From the NCBI RefSeq assembly GCF_900114785.1, contig NZ_FOUG01000003.1:372001-436000 (forward strand): a DNA stretch of 64,000 nt, given 5' to 3'. A program made the position numbers and the translations under genes. The notes beneath the pieces are model-generated. The model ran no database searches. It had not been told where the DNA came from and saw only the letters and a program-made list of their open reading frames with translations. The first letter of the stretch is position 1. Each line of letters opens with the position of its first letter. This DNA is from Variovorax sp. OV329 (GTDB taxonomy: Bacteria; Pseudomonadota; Gammaproteobacteria; Burkholderiales; Burkholderiaceae_C). Of the stretch, positions 28,134 to 36,339 are shown piece after piece.

Positions 28134-29059
28134 TGGCCGCCGTGATGCAAGAAGAAGACGAGCGCTGGGACGCCGCCCGCCTGTCGGCCTGGAGCGATCC
28201 GCAGCTGGCCCGCGTCGAGGCTGCACTTTCGGACTGGGTGGGCGTGAACGCCCCCGTGCTGCTGGGCGACGCCATGCGCTACGCGGTGCTCGACGGCGGT
28301 AAGCGCCTGCGGCCCCTGCTGGTGCTGGCCGCCAGCGAAGCCGTGGGCGGCAACGGCGACGCCGCCCTGCGCGCCGCCTGCGCGGCAGAACTCATCCACG
28401 CCTATTCGCTGGTGCACGACGACCTGCCCTGCATGGACAACGACGTGCTGCGCCGGGGCAAGCCCACGGTGCACGTCAAGTTCGGCGAGGCCGACGCCCT
28501 GCTGGCCGGCGACGCCCTGCAGGCCCTGGCCTTCGAGCTGCTCACCCCCGAGGACGCGAGCTTCGCCCCCGCCGTGCAGGCGCGCCTGTGCCGCCTGCTG
28601 GCGCGCGCCGCCGGCAGCGAAGGCATGGCCGGCGGCCAGGCCATCGACCTGGCCAGCGTCGGCGTGGCCCTGGACGAAGAAAGCCTGCGCCGCATGCACC
28701 GCTTGAAGACCGGCGCGCTGCTGCAGGGCAGTGTCGAGATGGGGGCGGCCTGCGCCGAGCAGGTGCCCGCCGTTGCGCTGGCCGGCCTGCGCGACTATGG
28801 TGCCGCCCTGGGGCTGGCCTTCCAGATCGTCGACGACATCCTGGACGTGACGGCCGACTCCCTGACCCTGGGCAAGACGGCCGGCAAGGACGCCGCCGCC
28901 GACAAGCCCACCTACGTTTCCCTGCTCGGCCTCGAAGGCGCACGCGCCGAGGCGGCGCAGCTGCACCGCGAGGCCCTGGCCGCGCTCGATCGCAGCGGCC
29001 TCTTGCAGACCGGCGCCCTGCGGGCCCTGTCCAGCATGGTGGTCGAGCGCGATCGATAA
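28133..29059 (+). CDS. ispA: Farnesyl/geranylgeranyl diphosphate synthase (polyprenyl synthetase)
   Basis: A 308-residue all-helical prenyltransferase that condenses IPP with allylic diphosphates, giving farnesyl diphosphate for quinone and undecaprenyl synthesis. The first Asp-rich motif is LVHDDLPCMDND (near residue 96), the second is QIVDDILDVTAD (near 236), and GGKRLRPLLV marks the IPP site. The spacing DDxxCMDND is the IspA type. The start codon overlaps the xseB stop by one base (TGATG), so translation is coupled. dxs follows after 21 bases. Confidence 0.95.
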   Translation: MAAVMQEEDERWDAARLSAWSDPQLARVEAALSDWVGVNAPVLLGDAMRYAVLDGGKRLRPLLVLAASEAVGGNGDAALRAACAAELIHAYSLVHDDLPCMDNDVLRRGKPTVHVKFGEADALLAGDALQALAFELLTPEDASFAPAVQARLCRLLARAAGSEGMAGGQAIDLASVGVALDEESLRRMHRLKTGALLQGSVEMGAACAEQVPAVALAGLRDYGAALGLAFQIVDDILDVTADSLTLGKTAGKDAAADKPTYVSLLGLEGARAEAAQLHREALAALDRSGLLQTGALRALSSMVVERDR

Positions 29060-29080
29060 CTACACAAACCCACCGAACTG

Positions 29081-30976
29081 ATGGTTCCGCTCCTACCCAC
29101 GATCAACGACCCCTCGCAGCTGCGCGGCCTGGACCGCGCTCAGCTCATGCAGCTGGCCGACGAGGTGCGTGCCTGCGTGCTCGACAACGTCTCGCGCACC
29201 GGCGGCCACCTGAGCTCCAACCTGGGCACGGTGGAACTCACGGTGGCCCTGCACCACGTGTTCGACACGCCGCACGACCGCGTGGTGTGGGACGTGGGCC
29301 ACCAGACCTACCCGCACAAGATCCTCACCGGCCGGCGCGAGCGCATGCCCACGCTGCGCCAGCTCGGTGGCCTGTCGGGCTTTCCGCAGCGCAGCGAGAG
29401 CGAGTACGACACCTTCGGCACCGCGCATTCGTCCACCAGCATCTCCGCCGCCCTGGGCATGGCCATGGCGGCCAAGCAGAAGGGCGAGAACCGGCATGCG
29501 ATTGCCGTCATCGGCGACGGCGCCCTGACCGCGGGCATGGCCTTCGAGGCCTTGAACAACGCCGGGGTGTGCGACTGCAAGCTGCTGGTCATCCTCAACG
29601 ACAACGACATGTCGATCAGCCCGCCGGTGGGCGCGCTCAACCGCTACCTGGCGCAGTTGATGAGCGGCAACTTCTACGCCGCCGCCAAGAACGTGGGCAA
29701 GACCGTGCTGCGCAAGGCGCCACCGCTGTTCGAGCTGGCCAAGCGGCTGGAGGAGCAGGCCAAGGGCATGGTGGTGCCGGCCACGCTGTTCGAGAAGTTC
29801 GGCTTCAACTACGTGGGCCCCATCGACGGCCACGACCTCGACTCGCTCATTCCCACGCTGGAGAACCTCAAGCACCTGGACGGCCCGCAGTTCCTGCACG
29901 TGGTCACCAAGAAGGGCCAGGGCTACAAGCTGGCCGAGGCCGATCCGGTGGCCTACCACGGCCCGGGCAAGTTCGATCCGTCCGTGGGCCTGGTCAAGCC
30001 GGCCAGCGCGCCCAAGACCACCTTCACCCAGGTCTTCGGCCAGTGGCTGTGCGACATGGCCGCGCAGGACGCGCGCCTGGTGGGCATCACGCCGGCCATG
30101 CGCGAGGGCTCGGGCCTGGTGGAATTCGAGCAGCGCTTTCCCGACCGCTATTACGACGTGGGCATCGCCGAGCAGCATGCCGTGACCTTCGCCGCCGGCC
30201 TGGCCTGCGAGGGCCTGAAGCCGGTGGTGGCCATCTATTCCACCTTCCTGCAGCGCGCCTACGACCAGCTGATCCACGACGTGGCCATCCAGAACCTGCC
30301 GGTGGTGTTCGCACTCGACCGCGCGGGCCTGGTGGGCGCGGACGGCGCGACGCATGCGGGTGCCTACGACATCCCCTTCCTGCGCTGCATTCCCAACATG
30401 AGCATCGCCTGCCCGGCCGACGAGGCCGAGTGCCGGCAGCTGCTCACCAGCGCCTTCGAGCAGGACCACCCGGTGTCGGTGCGCTATCCGCGCGGCGCCG
30501 GCGTGGGCAAGGTGCCGCATGCCACGCTGGATGCGCTGCCTCTGGGCAAGGGCGAGATCCGCCGGCAGGGCTCGCGGATCGCGGTGCTGGCCTTCGGCAC
30601 CATGCTCTACCCGGCACTGGCCGCGGGCGAGGCGCTGGGCGCCACGGTGGCCAACATGCGCTGGGTCAAGCCGCTGGACCGCGAACTGCTGCTGGAGATC
30701 GCGCGCACGCACGATTGCCTGGTGACGGTGGAAGAGGGCGCCCTCATGGGCGGCGCCGGCAGCGCCGTCTCGGAGGCGCTGCAGGAAGCCGGTCTCATCC
30801 GCCCGATGCTGCAATTGGGCCTGCCCGACCGCTTCATCGAGCATGGCGATCCGGCCAAGCTGCTCTCGGCCATCGGCCTGGACGCGCCGGGTATCGAGAA
30901 GTCCATCCGCGAACGCTTCGGACACCTGCTCGATGAGGGTTTTTCCGGGGGAAAGTCCCGAGCCAGCGCTGTGTAA
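29081..30976 (+). CDS. dxs: 1-deoxy-D-xylulose-5-phosphate synthase
   Basis: A 631-residue thiamine-diphosphate enzyme making DXP from pyruvate and glyceraldehyde 3-phosphate, the first step of the MEP isoprenoid pathway. The ThDP motif [18 protein letters not shown] (near 145-165) with NDNDMSIS is clear. The transketolase-like middle domain has [16 protein letters not shown] with the catalytic Glu, and the C-terminal domain begins [17 protein letters not shown]. Together with ispA it supplies isoprenoid precursors. The stop codon lies inside a terminator hairpin. Confidence 0.97.
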   Translation: MVPLLPTINDPSQLRGLDRAQLMQLADEVRACVLDNVSRTGGHLSSNLGTVELTVALHHVFDTPHDRVVWDVGHQTYPHKILTGRRERMPTLRQLGGLSGFPQRSESEYDTFGTAHSSTSISAALGMAMAAKQKGENRHAIAVIGDGALTAGMAFEALNNAGVCDCKLLVILNDNDMSISPPVGALNRYLAQLMSGNFYAAAKNVGKTVLRKAPPLFELAKRLEEQAKGMVVPATLFEKFGFNYVGPIDGHDLDSLIPTLENLKHLDGPQFLHVVTKKGQGYKLAEADPVAYHGPGKFDPSVGLVKPASAPKTTFTQVFGQWLCDMAAQDARLVGITPAMREGSGLVEFEQRFPDRYYDVGIAEQHAVTFAAGLACEGLKPVVAIYSTFLQRAYDQLIHDVAIQNLPVVFALDRAGLVGADGATHAGAYDIPFLRCIPNMSIACPADEAECRQLLTSAFEQDHPVSVRYPRGAGVGKVPHATLDALPLGKGEIRRQGSRIAVLAFGTMLYPALAAGEALGATVANMRWVKPLDRELLLEIARTHDCLVTVEEGALMGGAGSAVSEALQEAGLIRPMLQLGLPDRFIEHGDPAKLLSAIGLDAPGIEKSIRERFGHLLDEGFSGGKSRASAV

Positions 30977-30985
30977 GCGCTTTTT
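30965..30985 (+). terminator. dxs terminator overlapping the stop codon
   Basis: AGCGCT-GTGTA-AGCGCT followed by TTTT. The TAA stop (30974-30976) lies in the loop and stem. A -10-like TACAAT (30985-30990) begins at its 3' edge and may start dctP transcription. Confidence 0.65.
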
Positions 30986-31013
30986 ACAATCGTTCGGCTG
31001 AAACAAGTCGTCA

Positions 31014-31040
31014 GCGCGGCCACGAGCCGCGTTTTCTTTT
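31014..31040 (+). terminator. Second terminator-like hairpin, before dctP
   Basis: CGCGGC-CACGA-GCCGCG followed by TTTTCTTTT, ending about 33 bases before the dctP ATG. It is either a tandem terminator for dxs or, if transcription starts at the TACAAT box upstream, an attenuator in the dctP leader. Confidence 0.6.
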
Positions 31041-31073
31041 GTCCCTACCCCAAGTTTCTCGGAGTCAAATTCA

Positions 31074-32156
31074 ATGGATCGTCGTTCCCTTATCAAGAAC
31101 GCTGGCATCGCCGGCGTCCTGGCTGCCGGCATCGCGCCCGCCGTTCACGCGCAGGCTGCGGTCCGCTGGCGCCTGGCTTCCAGCTTCCCGAAGCCGCTGG
31201 ACACGATCTATGGCGGTGCCGAAGTCTTCGCCGCTGCCGTCAAGGCCATGTCGGGCGGCAAGTTCGAGATCTCGGTGCATGCAGCCGGTGAACTGATGCC
31301 CGCCTTCGGCGTGGTGGACGGCGTGCAGCAGGGCTCGGTGGAAATGGCCCACACGGTGCCTTACTACTTCTACGGCAAGAACCCCGCCTTCGCGATCGGC
31401 TCGGCGATTCCCTTCGGCATGAACGCGCGCCAGATGAACGCGTGGATGATGCACGGCAACGGCCGCAAGCTCATGGACGAGTTCTATGCCAACTACGGCA
31501 TGCTGAGCCTGGCCGGCGGCAACACGGGCACCCAGATGGGCGGCTGGTTCCGCAAGGAAATCAAGACCGTGGCCGACCTCAAGGGCCTGAAGATGCGCCT
31601 GGGCGGCGGCCTGGTGGGCGACGTCATGACCAAGATGGGCGTGGTGCCCCAGAGCCTGCCCGGTGGCGAGATCTACCAGGCGCTGGAGAAGGGCACCATC
31701 GACGCGGCCGAGTGGGTCGGTCCTTACGACGACCAGAAGCTGGGCTTCAACAAGGTCGCCCCGAACTACTACTACCCCGGCTGGTGGGAAGGCGGTCCGG
31801 AAGTGGACTTCTACATCAACAAGAAGGCCTTCGACGCGCTGACGCCCGAGTACAAGGCGATCGTCACTGCCGCCGCGGCCCAGGCCTCGGTGGACATGCT
31901 GGCCAAGTACGACGCCCGCAACCCCACCGCGCTGAAGCAACTGCTGGGCGCCAAGACCAAGCTGCTGCCCTTCAGCAAGGAAATCCTGGACGCCTCGTAC
32001 AAGGCCTCGCAAGAGGTCTATGCCGAGAACAGCGCCAAGAGCCCCGAGTGGAAGAAGATCTTCGCCGACTTCCAGGCCTTCCAGCGCGACCAGGTGGCCT
32101 GGTTCCGTGTGGCCGAAGGGCGCTTCGACAGCTACATGCAGAGCATCAAGCTCTGA
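31074..32156 (+). CDS. TRAP transporter periplasmic substrate-binding subunit
   Basis: A 360-residue DctP-family receptor. The N-terminus has a twin-arginine-like signal (MDRRSLIKNAGIAGVLAAG) with cleavage after VHAQ near residue 27. WRLASSFPKPLDTIYGGAEVFA, the RLGGGLVGDVMTKMG region with the carboxylate-binding Arg, and QALEKGTIDAAEWVGPYDD match receptors for 2-oxo acids (TakP-like). Its permease partners are probably the dctQM genes at 34-36 kb, on the opposite strand, with two unrelated genes in between. A terminator follows closely. Confidence 0.92.
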   Translation: MDRRSLIKNAGIAGVLAAGIAPAVHAQAAVRWRLASSFPKPLDTIYGGAEVFAAAVKAMSGGKFEISVHAAGELMPAFGVVDGVQQGSVEMAHTVPYYFYGKNPAFAIGSAIPFGMNARQMNAWMMHGNGRKLMDEFYANYGMLSLAGGNTGTQMGGWFRKEIKTVADLKGLKMRLGGGLVGDVMTKMGVVPQSLPGGEIYQALEKGTIDAAEWVGPYDDQKLGFNKVAPNYYYPGWWEGGPEVDFYINKKAFDALTPEYKAIVTAAAAQASVDMLAKYDARNPTALKQLLGAKTKLLPFSKEILDASYKASQEVYAENSAKSPEWKKIFADFQAFQRDQVAWFRVAEGRFDSYMQSIKL

Positions 32157-32194
32157 TGACGGCATCGGCCGCCGATGGCGGCCGGGATCGGATG

Positions 32195-32230
32195 AAGAGA
32201 GCCGCACGCGATGTGCGGCTCTTTTTTTTT
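32195..32230 (+). terminator. Strong intrinsic terminator after the TRAP receptor gene
   Basis: AGAGCCGCAC-GCGAT-GTGCGGCTCT, a perfect 10-base stem, followed by an uninterrupted run of about eight T. Confidence 0.9.
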
Positions 32231-32532
32231 GGGGAGAGCCCTTCGCCTTTGCACGCTGGCGAGAGCTTGCGTTGCAGCAGTGGCGGTTGTGTGGGCCCAG
32301 CCGGCGCGGCGTCGCGACCGCCAAAAGCCATCGCCGGATGCGCCATCCGATGGCGTGCAACGTCGGCCTGCGCCGACAGTCGGAATCATCGGCAACGGTT
32401 AGAAGTCTTAGTGGCGAACGGCGCCGGCGGCCCTTGCTTCCATGGGCGCCTGCGCCTCGCTCGATGCGCCGAGCGCGGCCTCCACGGCTTCGCGCCTTGC
32501 CCCTGCCAACCGCTGTCGAGGGACCTGCTGTG
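32231..32532. other. Intergenic region before the glycosyltransferase gene
   Basis: No gene is supported in this stretch. It includes an inverted repeat with 7-base arms GCCATCG/CGATGGC (32327-32354), inside which a second pairing CGGATG/CATCCG competes. The glycosyltransferase ATG at 32533 has no clear ribosome-binding site. I cannot identify a promoter with confidence. Confidence 0.4.
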
Positions 32533-33519
32533 ATGAGACTTGGATTTTTGGGCCCCGGCGATCTACCGCTGGCCAATGCCGAAGTCACCTTGCTCGGCGA
32601 ATTGAGAAAGGAACTGCTGCAACGGCCCGGCATCGTCGAAGACCGCAACTTCGAGACTGCCGACGCGTTGGTCCTGCACGAGCCGTGGGCCTTCAGGGAG
32701 TGGCGCTACATCGACCGGCTGATCGCCGATCCGGTCATCGGCCGCTTTGCGCACAAGGTCTACACCGTCAACAGCGACGACGCGGGCACGGGCCTGCTGC
32801 GCGGCGCTTACTGCTGCCTGCCGACGCGGCGCTTCGAGCCCGGCCTGCACGCGGCCATTCCCTTCTTCACCCGGCCCAACGAGGAAGTGCTCGCCCAGGC
32901 CGGCACGCCCCGGCCGCGTGCGCCTCTCCTTGCCACCTGGCGAGGCAACCCGAAGTCCAACCGCCGCTTGCGCGGCCACCTGCTGGAGATGCTGGCCCGC
33001 AATCCCTCCTTCCAGGTGGAGTCGACCGAGAGCTGGCTGGACCATGGCGAAGAGGAGAAGCTGCACTACGTGCGGCTGCTGCGCTCGGGCAAGTTCTCGC
33101 TGTGCCCAGCCGGTTGGGGAGCCGCTTCGATCCGGATCTTCGAGAGCATGGCCCTGGGCGTCGCGCCGGTCATCATCGCCGACGAGTTCGTGGAACCGGC
33201 CGGCCCCGACTGGCGCTCCTTCTCCTTACGGGTGCGCGAGGCGGACCTGGGGCAGCTCGAAGACATCCTGCGCCGCCACCTCGGCCGGCACGAGGCCATG
33301 GGCGAACGCGCCTACGAGGCCTGGCGCAAGTACTTCCAGCCCAGGCACCTGATGGGCTTCTATGCCGATGCGCTGCTGGGATGCATGCGCGCGAATGCCG
33401 CGCCGGGATCGCCGAAGGCGGAGATCGAGCGCTGGCGCTCGCACCGCATGTACCAGACCAACGGCTGGACGGTGCCGCAGCGCCTGTCGAACCGGCTCAG
33501 GCGGATGATGAAGCAGTAG
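32533..33519 (+). CDS. Exostosin-family glycosyltransferase-like protein
   Basis: A 328-residue cytoplasmic protein without a signal peptide. The C-terminal half has the exostosin/GT47-like pattern: LLATWRGNPKSNRRLRGHLL, GKFSLCPAGWGAASIRIFESMALGVAPVII, then GPDWRSFSLRVREADLGQLE. These segments form the nucleotide-sugar domain and carry the conserved Glu of GT-B enzymes. It is a single gene without polysaccharide neighbours, wedged between TRAP transporter genes. The longer frame back to 32020 overlaps dctP and is an artefact. The acceptor is unknown. Confidence 0.75.
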   Translation: MRLGFLGPGDLPLANAEVTLLGELRKELLQRPGIVEDRNFETADALVLHEPWAFREWRYIDRLIADPVIGRFAHKVYTVNSDDAGTGLLRGAYCCLPTRRFEPGLHAAIPFFTRPNEEVLAQAGTPRPRAPLLATWRGNPKSNRRLRGHLLEMLARNPSFQVESTESWLDHGEEEKLHYVRLLRSGKFSLCPAGWGAASIRIFESMALGVAPVIIADEFVEPAGPDWRSFSLRVREADLGQLEDILRRHLGRHEAMGERAYEAWRKYFQPRHLMGFYADALLGCMRANAAPGSPKAEIERWRSHRMYQTNGWTVPQRLSNRLRRMMKQ

Positions 33520-33531
33520 CTGGAATCGGCA

Positions 33532-34005
33532 CTAGAGCGCGCGCGCCTTGCGCAGCTCTTCGACCAGCCGCTCGAACTCGGCCAGCATCTGCGGCGAGGC
33601 CGCATAGAACACCGCGAACTTGCCCATCAGCGTGCGCGCATAGAGCCGCGGCGCGACGAGCCAGTCGAGCCCGCGGATGCGGATCAGCTTGCCGAAGGCC
33701 AGGTCGTCCAGGGCCATGTGCTTGTCCCAGATCCAGCGCTGGTGCAGGCCCTTGTCGTCCAGGCGGGTGGTGCTGGTCATGATGGAGAACCAGGTCCACA
33801 CCATCAGCGCCATGCCGGCCAGGAACCAGCCCAGGCCGCTGGACCTGGCGCTGCCCAGCGCGCCGGCCGACCACAGTTGCCCCAGCCAGATGGCGCAGCC
33901 ACCCACGATCACCGTGGCCAGCAGCTTGAAGGGCCGGGAGAATGCCGGCCCTTCGATGAAGCCCTCCGGGGTGGAGGGCACGAAACGAAACGGAGCGGGA
34001 CCCAA
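33532..34005 (-). CDS. Small membrane protein with PH-like domain, unknown function
   Basis: About 157 residues: a short N-terminal segment (FRFVPSTPEGFIEGP), two hydrophobic helices (LLATVIVGGCAIWLGQL and GWFLAGMALMVWTWFS) and a soluble C-terminal part (residues 85-155) of beta strands resembling bacterial PH-like membrane proteins. No ATG precedes the conserved part. TTG at 34005 or GTG at 33981 must be the start, and I prefer the TTG. It lies 11 bases after dctM on the same strand and may be co-transcribed with the TRAP permease. Confidence 0.6.
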   Translation of the reverse strand: MGPAPFRFVPSTPEGFIEGPAFSRPFKLLATVIVGGCAIWLGQLWSAGALGSARSSGLGWFLAGMALMVWTWFSIMTSTTRLDDKGLHQRWIWDKHMALDDLAFGKLIRIRGLDWLVAPRLYARTLMGKFAVFYAASPQMLAEFERLVEELRKARAL

Positions 34006-34016
34006 GCGATGCCGTG

Positions 34017-35576
34017 TCAGTTCTTGGGCGCATCGCTCTTCGGCGGATCGCCGAAGGGATTCTCGCCGGTGCTGGCGCCTTCGCCTTCCTTCGCCGCGCC
34101 GTCCTTGGGCGCGTTGTCGAAGGGGTTCACGCCGCCCGAATCCTTGTCGGTCTCGGGCTCCGCATCGGGCACCACGATCTGGATCTTGTCGGTGTCGATC
34201 ACCTCTTCCTTGGGCAGGAACATGGTCACCGTCTGCGGCACGAAGATCACGATGGCCACCAGGATCAGCTGCATCGCCACCCAGGGAATGGCGCCCATGT
34301 AGATGTCGCTGGACAGCACCGGCTTGTCGATGCGCTTTTCCTTGAACAGCGTGTCCGCGATGCCCCGCAGGTAGAACAGCGCGAAGCCGAAGGGCGGATG
34401 CATGAAGCTGGTCTGCATGTTCACGCACAGCAGCACGCCGAACCACACCAGGTCGATGCCCAGCGTGTGGGCCACCGGGCCCAGCATGGGCAGGATGATG
34501 AAGGCGATCTCGAAGAAGTCCAGGAAGAAGGCCAGGAAGAAGATGAACAGGTTGACCACGATCAGGAAGCCGATCTGGCCACCCGGCAGGCCGGTGAGCA
34601 GGTGCTCCACCCACTTGGCCCCGTCCACGCCCTGGAACACCATCGAGAACACGCGCGCGCCGATCAGGATGAACACGACCATGGCCGTCAGGCGCATCGT
34701 GCCCACCATGGCTTCCCACAGCAGCGCCTTCGACAGGCGCTTGTGCATGGCGGCCAGCAGCAGCGCACCCACCACGCCCATGGCGCCGGCTTCGGTCGGC
34801 GTGGCGATGGCGGTGTCGATGCCCGGCAGGCCACCCATGGAGCCCAGCACGGCGAAGATCAGGATGGCCGAGGGGATGATGCCGCGCAGGCACTTGGCCC
34901 ACAGCTTGGGGCCGCTGAGCGTGCGCGCTTCCTTCGGGATGCCCGGGATGTGATGGGGCCGGAACACGCCCAGCAGGAAGGTGTAGAGCGCGAAGATCAG
35001 CACCTGCAGGATCGAGGGACCCCAGGCGCCGCGGTACATGTCGCCCACCGAGCGGCCGAGCTGGTCGGCCATCACGATCAGCACCAGCGAGGGCGGCACC
35101 AGCTGCGTGATGGTGCCCGAGGCCGCCAGCACGCCGGTGGCGTAGCGCATGTTGTAGCCGTAGCGGATCATCACCGGCAGCGAGATCAGCGCCATGGCGA
35201 TCACCTGGCCGGCCACCGTGCCAGTGATGGCACCGAGGATGAAGCCCACGATGATCACCGAGTAGCCCAGGCCGCCGCGCACCGTGCCGAACAGCTGGCC
35301 CATGGAGTCCAGCATGTCCTCGGCCAGGCCGCACTTCTCCAGGATCGCACCCATGAAGGTGAAGAAGGGAATGGCCAGCAGCAGCTCGTTGGAGAGGATG
35401 CCGAAGATGTTGATCGGCAGGTTCTCCATGAACACCGCCGGGAACCACCCCATCTGGATGGCGAAGAAGCCCGAGGCCATGCCCAGCGCGGACAGCGAGA
35501 AGGCGACCGGGAAGCCGATCAGCATGATCACCACCAGCCCGGCGAACATGATCGGCGCGAAATTTTCCATCTGCAT
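34017..35576 (-). CDS. dctM: TRAP transporter large permease subunit
   Basis: A 519-residue inner-membrane protein of the DctM family with about 12-14 helices, coupling solute uptake to a sodium or proton gradient. It opens FAPIMFAGLVVIMLIGFPVAFSLS and has GTVAGQVIAMALISLPVM and PTEAGAMGVVGALLL, the two pseudo-symmetric TRAP signatures. The last 60 residues form a hydrophilic tail with two NPF(D/G) repeats and many Glu/Lys/Pro, beyond the usual end of the family. It pairs with dctQ upstream (24 bases) and probably with the receptor at 31 kb. Confidence 0.92.
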   Translation of the reverse strand: MQMENFAPIMFAGLVVIMLIGFPVAFSLSALGMASGFFAIQMGWFPAVFMENLPINIFGILSNELLLAIPFFTFMGAILEKCGLAEDMLDSMGQLFGTVRGGLGYSVIIVGFILGAITGTVAGQVIAMALISLPVMIRYGYNMRYATGVLAASGTITQLVPPSLVLIVMADQLGRSVGDMYRGAWGPSILQVLIFALYTFLLGVFRPHHIPGIPKEARTLSGPKLWAKCLRGIIPSAILIFAVLGSMGGLPGIDTAIATPTEAGAMGVVGALLLAAMHKRLSKALLWEAMVGTMRLTAMVVFILIGARVFSMVFQGVDGAKWVEHLLTGLPGGQIGFLIVVNLFIFFLAFFLDFFEIAFIILPMLGPVAHTLGIDLVWFGVLLCVNMQTSFMHPPFGFALFYLRGIADTLFKEKRIDKPVLSSDIYMGAIPWVAMQLILVAIVIFVPQTVTMFLPKEEVIDTDKIQIVVPDAEPETDKDSGGVNPFDNAPKDGAAKEGEGASTGENPFGDPPKSDAPKN

Positions 35577-35600
35577 TTTGTTGTTGTCCTTCTGCGCGCT

Positions 35601-36140
35601 TTACTGCACCGGCTTCTCGTAGTGCGTGTCCATCTCGATCAGGCCGCGCAGGTAGGCCACGCGCTTGATCACCTCCGACACGCCCTGCAGGAACATGAGC
35701 GCGAAGCCCAGCGGCAGCAGCAGCATCGCGGGCCAGCGGATCAGGCCGCCGGAGTTGCCCGACATTTCCTTGGTGACGTACATGTTCACGAACAGCGGCC
35801 AGCAAAGCCAGGCGATGATGCCCATCACCGGCAGCAGGAAGAACAGCAGGCCGAACAGGTCGACGTACACCGGGCCGTGGCGCTTGAGCTTGCCGTAGAA
35901 GATGTCCACGCGGACGTGCTCGTTGAGCTTGAGCACCACCGGCGCGCCCATCATCACGGTGGCCGCAAACAGGTACCACTGGATCTCGAGCCAGGCGTTG
36001 GAGCTGGTGTTCAGGCCGAAGCGCACGAAGGCGTTGCCTGCCGAGATGAGGGCGGCGGCCAGCACGGCCCAGGCGGCGAACTTGCCGAGCTGGGTGCTGA
36101 TCCAGTCCATCCAGTATGAGAATTTGAGAAGCACAGACAA
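35601..36140 (-). CDS. dctQ: TRAP transporter small permease subunit
   Basis: A 179-residue DctQ-type protein with four membrane helices. The conserved part includes FSYWMDWISTQLGKFAAWAV, NAWLEIQWYLFAATVMMGAPVVL and NEHVRVDIFYG, the usual DctQ signature. I chose the TTG at 36140 because GGAG lies eight bases upstream and the translated start LSVLLKFSYWMDWIS fits relatives; the ATG at 36110 would cut into the conserved region. It is the first gene of the dctQM operon. Confidence 0.88.
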   Translation of the reverse strand: MSVLLKFSYWMDWISTQLGKFAAWAVLAAALISAGNAFVRFGLNTSSNAWLEIQWYLFAATVMMGAPVVLKLNEHVRVDIFYGKLKRHGPVYVDLFGLLFFLLPVMGIIAWLCWPLFVNMYVTKEMSGNSGGLIRWPAMLLLPLGFALMFLQGVSEVIKRVAYLRGLIEMDTHYEKPVQ

Positions 36141-36339
36141 GGTCTTGTCTCCGGGTCTGGTGAAGGCGAAAAAAAGGCGCGCGATTGCCGCAGCGCACAA
36201 AGCCCGCAATGGTAACGCTCTGTGCATGCGGCTCCGGGGGTGGCGGCAGGGGGCTTTCCCTGAGCACCACGATGAAGCACGGGCCTTTCATTTGGCTTTC
36301 ATCCAGGCCTGGAATTGCGCTCGCGATAATGGCCGGAGA

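Noticed and set aside
34014..36119. A 701-codon plus-strand frame opposite dctQM
   Set aside because: Its translation is His/Gln/Arg-rich low complexity, the typical antisense image of a membrane-protein gene with high third-position GC.
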